Source: Bradyrhizobium ottawaense (GTDB lineage Bacteria > Pseudomonadota > Alphaproteobacteria > Rhizobiales > Xanthobacteraceae). From it: a DNA stretch of 64,000 nucleotides. The position numbers were made by a program, and so were the translations under genes. Of this stretch, positions 62,082-64,000 are shown piece by piece; the stretch's first letter is position 1; each line of letters starts with the position of its first letter. A model generated the notes under the pieces. It did not search any database, had not been told where the DNA came from, and saw only the letters and a program-made list of their open reading frames with translations. The DNA is taken from assembly GCF_002278135.3 (NCBI RefSeq), contig NZ_CP029425.2, positions 7,912,001 through 7,976,000 on the forward strand, written 5' to 3'.

Positions 62082-62342
62082 CAGTCTGATCTCTTTCAGG
62101 TGGGGGCCAAGGCCCCTGATTTCACGAGCAATTCAGGGTACTCGCCCCGGATTAACATCATGTTCGCCCTGCGTCCAACGCAGCCGGGTTCATCCAAAAC
62201 CCTGATGGCCCACATCTACCCCTGATGGCCCCGCACGCAAGTCCGGTATTTCACAGTCTTTGCGGCTTTTTGGTGCAGTGGCCGCCGCCCCTCCCCGGTC
62301 CTGGAGAGGCGGCTAGTTCCGATCGACCGAACCGGGCGGCTG

Positions 62343-62612
62343 CTAGAACCGGCCGCCGCCCCGCACCAGCCGTACCACCAGCAGCAGGATGACCGCGCCG
62401 ATGGCGGAATAGACGATCTCGGATACCAAGCCCGTGCCGAGGCGAATGCCGAGCTTCGGAAACAGGAAGCTCGCCACCAGCGCACCGGCGATGCCGACCA
62501 CGATGTCGCCGATGATCCCGAACCCCGTTCCGCGCACCACCTTGCCGGCGAGCCAGCCGGCCACCAGCCCGACGAACAGGATGACGAGCAGGCCTTCGTT
62601 TGAAATGTGCAT
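62343..62612 (-). CDS. GlsB/YeaQ/YmgE-family stress membrane protein
   Basis: From ATG 62612 the 89 residues have three membrane helices: LLVILFVGLVAGWLAGKVVRG, FGIIGDIVVGIAGALVASFLFP and VSEIVYSAIGAVILLLVVRLVRGGGRF, with GxGxGxxGDIxVGIxGAxxxxxLF as the transglycosylase-associated (YeaQ/GlsB) family signature. AGAGGGA lies before the start. Small stress-induced membrane protein of unknown mechanism. The longer upstream frame is not conserved-looking. Confidence 0.9.
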   Translation of the reverse strand: MHISNEGLLVILFVGLVAGWLAGKVVRGTGFGIIGDIVVGIAGALVASFLFPKLGIRLGTGLVSEIVYSAIGAVILLLVVRLVRGGGRF

Positions 62613-62830
62613 AAATCTGGTCCCTCTGCATGAACGGCCGCATGGAACGGGAACCGGGATGAATGGCGTCTGAATGCTAGTCGCTTCACCCGCCTTCGAC
62701 AAAAATGTCGAAAACAACCCCATGCAAAGTAGAACGGCTTCTGCCTGCAGTCGCCGGTGAACTGTGACAACTCGGTGTTGCCGTAGAGGAATTTCAAAGG
62801 AAGGAGCGCTGCTGCAGCGCCGTTCAAATA

Positions 62831-63808
62831 CTATGACAGCGCCGCCGTCTGCTCCGCCAGCACACATCGCGCCGCCCGGCCCGGCCCGACCGCCACATTG
62901 GCAGGCAATTGCGCCAGGCAACGGGGCTGCGCCACGGCGCAGCGCGGGGCGAAGGAGCAGTTGTGGGGTTTCTCGGTCAGCGAAGGCGGCGTGCCGGGAA
63001 TGGTTTCGAGGCGGGCGCCACGCTTGGCGCCGTGAATAGTCGAGGCGAGCAGGCCCTTGGCATAGGGATGCACCGGGCTGCGGACGATGTCGCGAAGCGT
63101 GCCCTGCTCCACGATCTGGCCGGCATACATCACCGCGACACGGTCGCAGATCTCGATGGCGACGCCGATGTCGTGGGTGACGAAGATGACGGACATGCCG
63201 AACTCGCGCTGCAGCTCGCGCAGCAAGAGCAGGATCTGGATCTGCACGGTGGCATCGAGCGCGGTGGTCGGCTCATCCGCGAGCAGGATTTTTGGCCGGC
63301 ACGCCAGCGCCAGCGCGATCATGGCGCGCTGACGCATGCCGCCGGACATCTCGTGCGGATAGGCGTCGAGCCGGCGTTTTGCGGAGGGAATGCGCACGAC
63401 TTCGAGCATTTCGAGTGCGCGTGCCCTGCCCTCCGCGTAGCTTTTGCCCTCGTGGCGCACGACGCTTTCGGCGATCTGCGCCCCGATGGTGTAGACCGGA
63501 TCCAGCGCCAATGCCGGCTCCTGGAAGATCATCGACACGGTCTGGCCGCGGAAGGACGACAGCTCCTCGTCGTTCATGGCGAGCACGTCGCGGCCCATGA
63601 CGTTGACGGTGCCGGAAATCTGCGTGCGCTTCTTCGGCAACAGCCGCATCAGCGCACGCAGGGTCACGCTCTTTCCCGAACCGGACTCGCCGAGCAGGCC
63701 CAACACCTCACTGTTGCCCAGCGAGAGACTGAGATCGTTCACGGCGTAGACCGTGCGCTCCCCGGTGAAGCGGATGTTGAGGCCTGAGATGTCGACGAGG
63801 TTGGTCAT
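62831..63808 (-). CDS. Oligopeptide/dipeptide ABC transporter ATP-binding protein (DppD/OppD type)
   Basis: The 325-residue protein has Walker A (GLLGESGSGKSVTLRALM), the Q loop (SMIFQEPALALDPVYTIG), signature (HEMSGGMRQRAMIALALAC) and Walker B (KILLADEPTTALDATVQ), ending with the oligo_HPY C-terminal domain (SPVHPYAKGLLASTIHG ... GTPPSLTEKPHNCSFAPRCAVAQPRC, whose Cys resemble the Fe-S type cluster region). It powers uptake of peptides or related solutes. Its ATG overlaps the stop of an amidase gene by four bases, so it is the tail of an operon that includes amidase and probably further ABC subunits beyond the window. Confidence 0.94.
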   Translation of the reverse strand: MTNLVDISGLNIRFTGERTVYAVNDLSLSLGNSEVLGLLGESGSGKSVTLRALMRLLPKKRTQISGTVNVMGRDVLAMNDEELSSFRGQTVSMIFQEPALALDPVYTIGAQIAESVVRHEGKSYAEGRARALEMLEVVRIPSAKRRLDAYPHEMSGGMRQRAMIALALACRPKILLADEPTTALDATVQIQILLLLRELQREFGMSVIFVTHDIGVAIEICDRVAVMYAGQIVEQGTLRDIVRSPVHPYAKGLLASTIHGAKRGARLETIPGTPPSLTEKPHNCSFAPRCAVAQPRCLAQLPANVAVGPGRAARCVLAEQTAALS

Positions 63809-64000
63809 GACGGCAGTTTCGGCAATCGATCGTGATAATCGGTGACGCGCTGGAAGGCCGCGCCGATGGTGAGCAGGGTCGCTTCGTCGAAGGAGCGGCC
63901 GATCAGCTGCATGCCGACCGGCAGGCCGCTTTTCGTGAAGCCCGAGGGCACGGTGAGCGACGGCAGGCCGAGGAAGTTCACCGGGCGGGTGAACAGCGTC
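63805..64000 (-). CDS. Amidase, C-terminal end (runs off window)
   Basis: The minus strand from the window edge reads TLFTRPVNFLGLPSLTVPSGF, then GLPVGMQLIGRSFDEATLLTIG and ends DRLPKLPS with TGA at 63805-63807. TRPxNxxGLPxxxxPxGFxxxGLPVGxQLIG is the C-terminal motif of amidase-signature enzymes. The stop overlaps the ATG of the ABC gene (ATGA). The catalytic part is outside the window. Confidence 0.9.
   Translation of the reverse strand, partial: TLFTRPVNFLGLPSLTVPSGFTKSGLPVGMQLIGRSFDEATLLTIGAAFQRVTDYHDRLPKLPS

Overview
The window looks like chromosome of a Bradyrhizobium-type alphaproteobacterium. The support is an mbfA-type ferritin/VIT iron exporter preceded by a perfect Irr-type ICE palindrome, many small DUF proteins of the kind rhizobia carry (DUF1488, DUF6894, DUF1127, DUF3775), palindromic intergenic repeats and high GC. 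Nothing was searched against a database; species-level identity is inference.

Layout. (1) 1-1,185: an AraC-type regulator (cut by the window edge) divergent from a FUSC exporter gene that stops abruptly. (2) about 1,180-6,650: a decayed mobile zone with a truncated conjugative relaxase fused tail-to-tail to the broken FUSC gene, two wrecked IS110-family transposases (one apparently split by an inversion), a frameshifted excisionase-like gene and a tRNA-3'-end-like repeat. (3) about 6,650-24,820: a regulatory and stress-type accessory block. It holds two single-domain response regulators, two histidine kinases (one translationally coupled to an RsbQ-like hydrolase, one with an RsbRD-type N-terminus), two transglutaminase-like proteins, a Crp/Fnr regulator, an AI-2E-type permease, an alpha/beta hydrolase, CspA and many small proteins. 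Several of these are preceded by GGAAC-N15-17-xGTT motifs like those read by the alphaproteobacterial general-stress sigma factor EcfG; one such motif stands before an orphan terminator and may drive a small RNA. (4) 24,945-27,524: a second copy of the tRNA-3'-like repeat, then a large serine recombinase, now frameshifted, whose C-terminus runs into a tRNA-fMet gene. This is the right edge of the accessory region.

(5) 27,525-64,000: an ordered core-type region of metabolic genes: aldehyde dehydrogenase and GMC oxidoreductase, short-chain dehydrogenases, two paralogous MBL hydrolases around an FAH-family enzyme and a GST, an epoxide-hydrolase-like protein, mbfA, an amidase, a Gpi18-like membrane glycosyltransferase, a zinc alcohol dehydrogenase, acyl-CoA dehydrogenase, enoyl-CoA hydratase, a GNAT/DUF1127 pair, LysR, an MHS-family transporter, a Rieske/amidohydrolase operon, CinA, AMP nucleosidase, a type I secretion ABC/HlyD pair, and the edge of an amidase/oligopeptide ABC operon. 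Its intergenic gaps are dotted with at least fourteen long imperfect palindromes; I saw none left of the tRNA. This contrast independently marks the tRNA-fMet as the border between accessory and core DNA.
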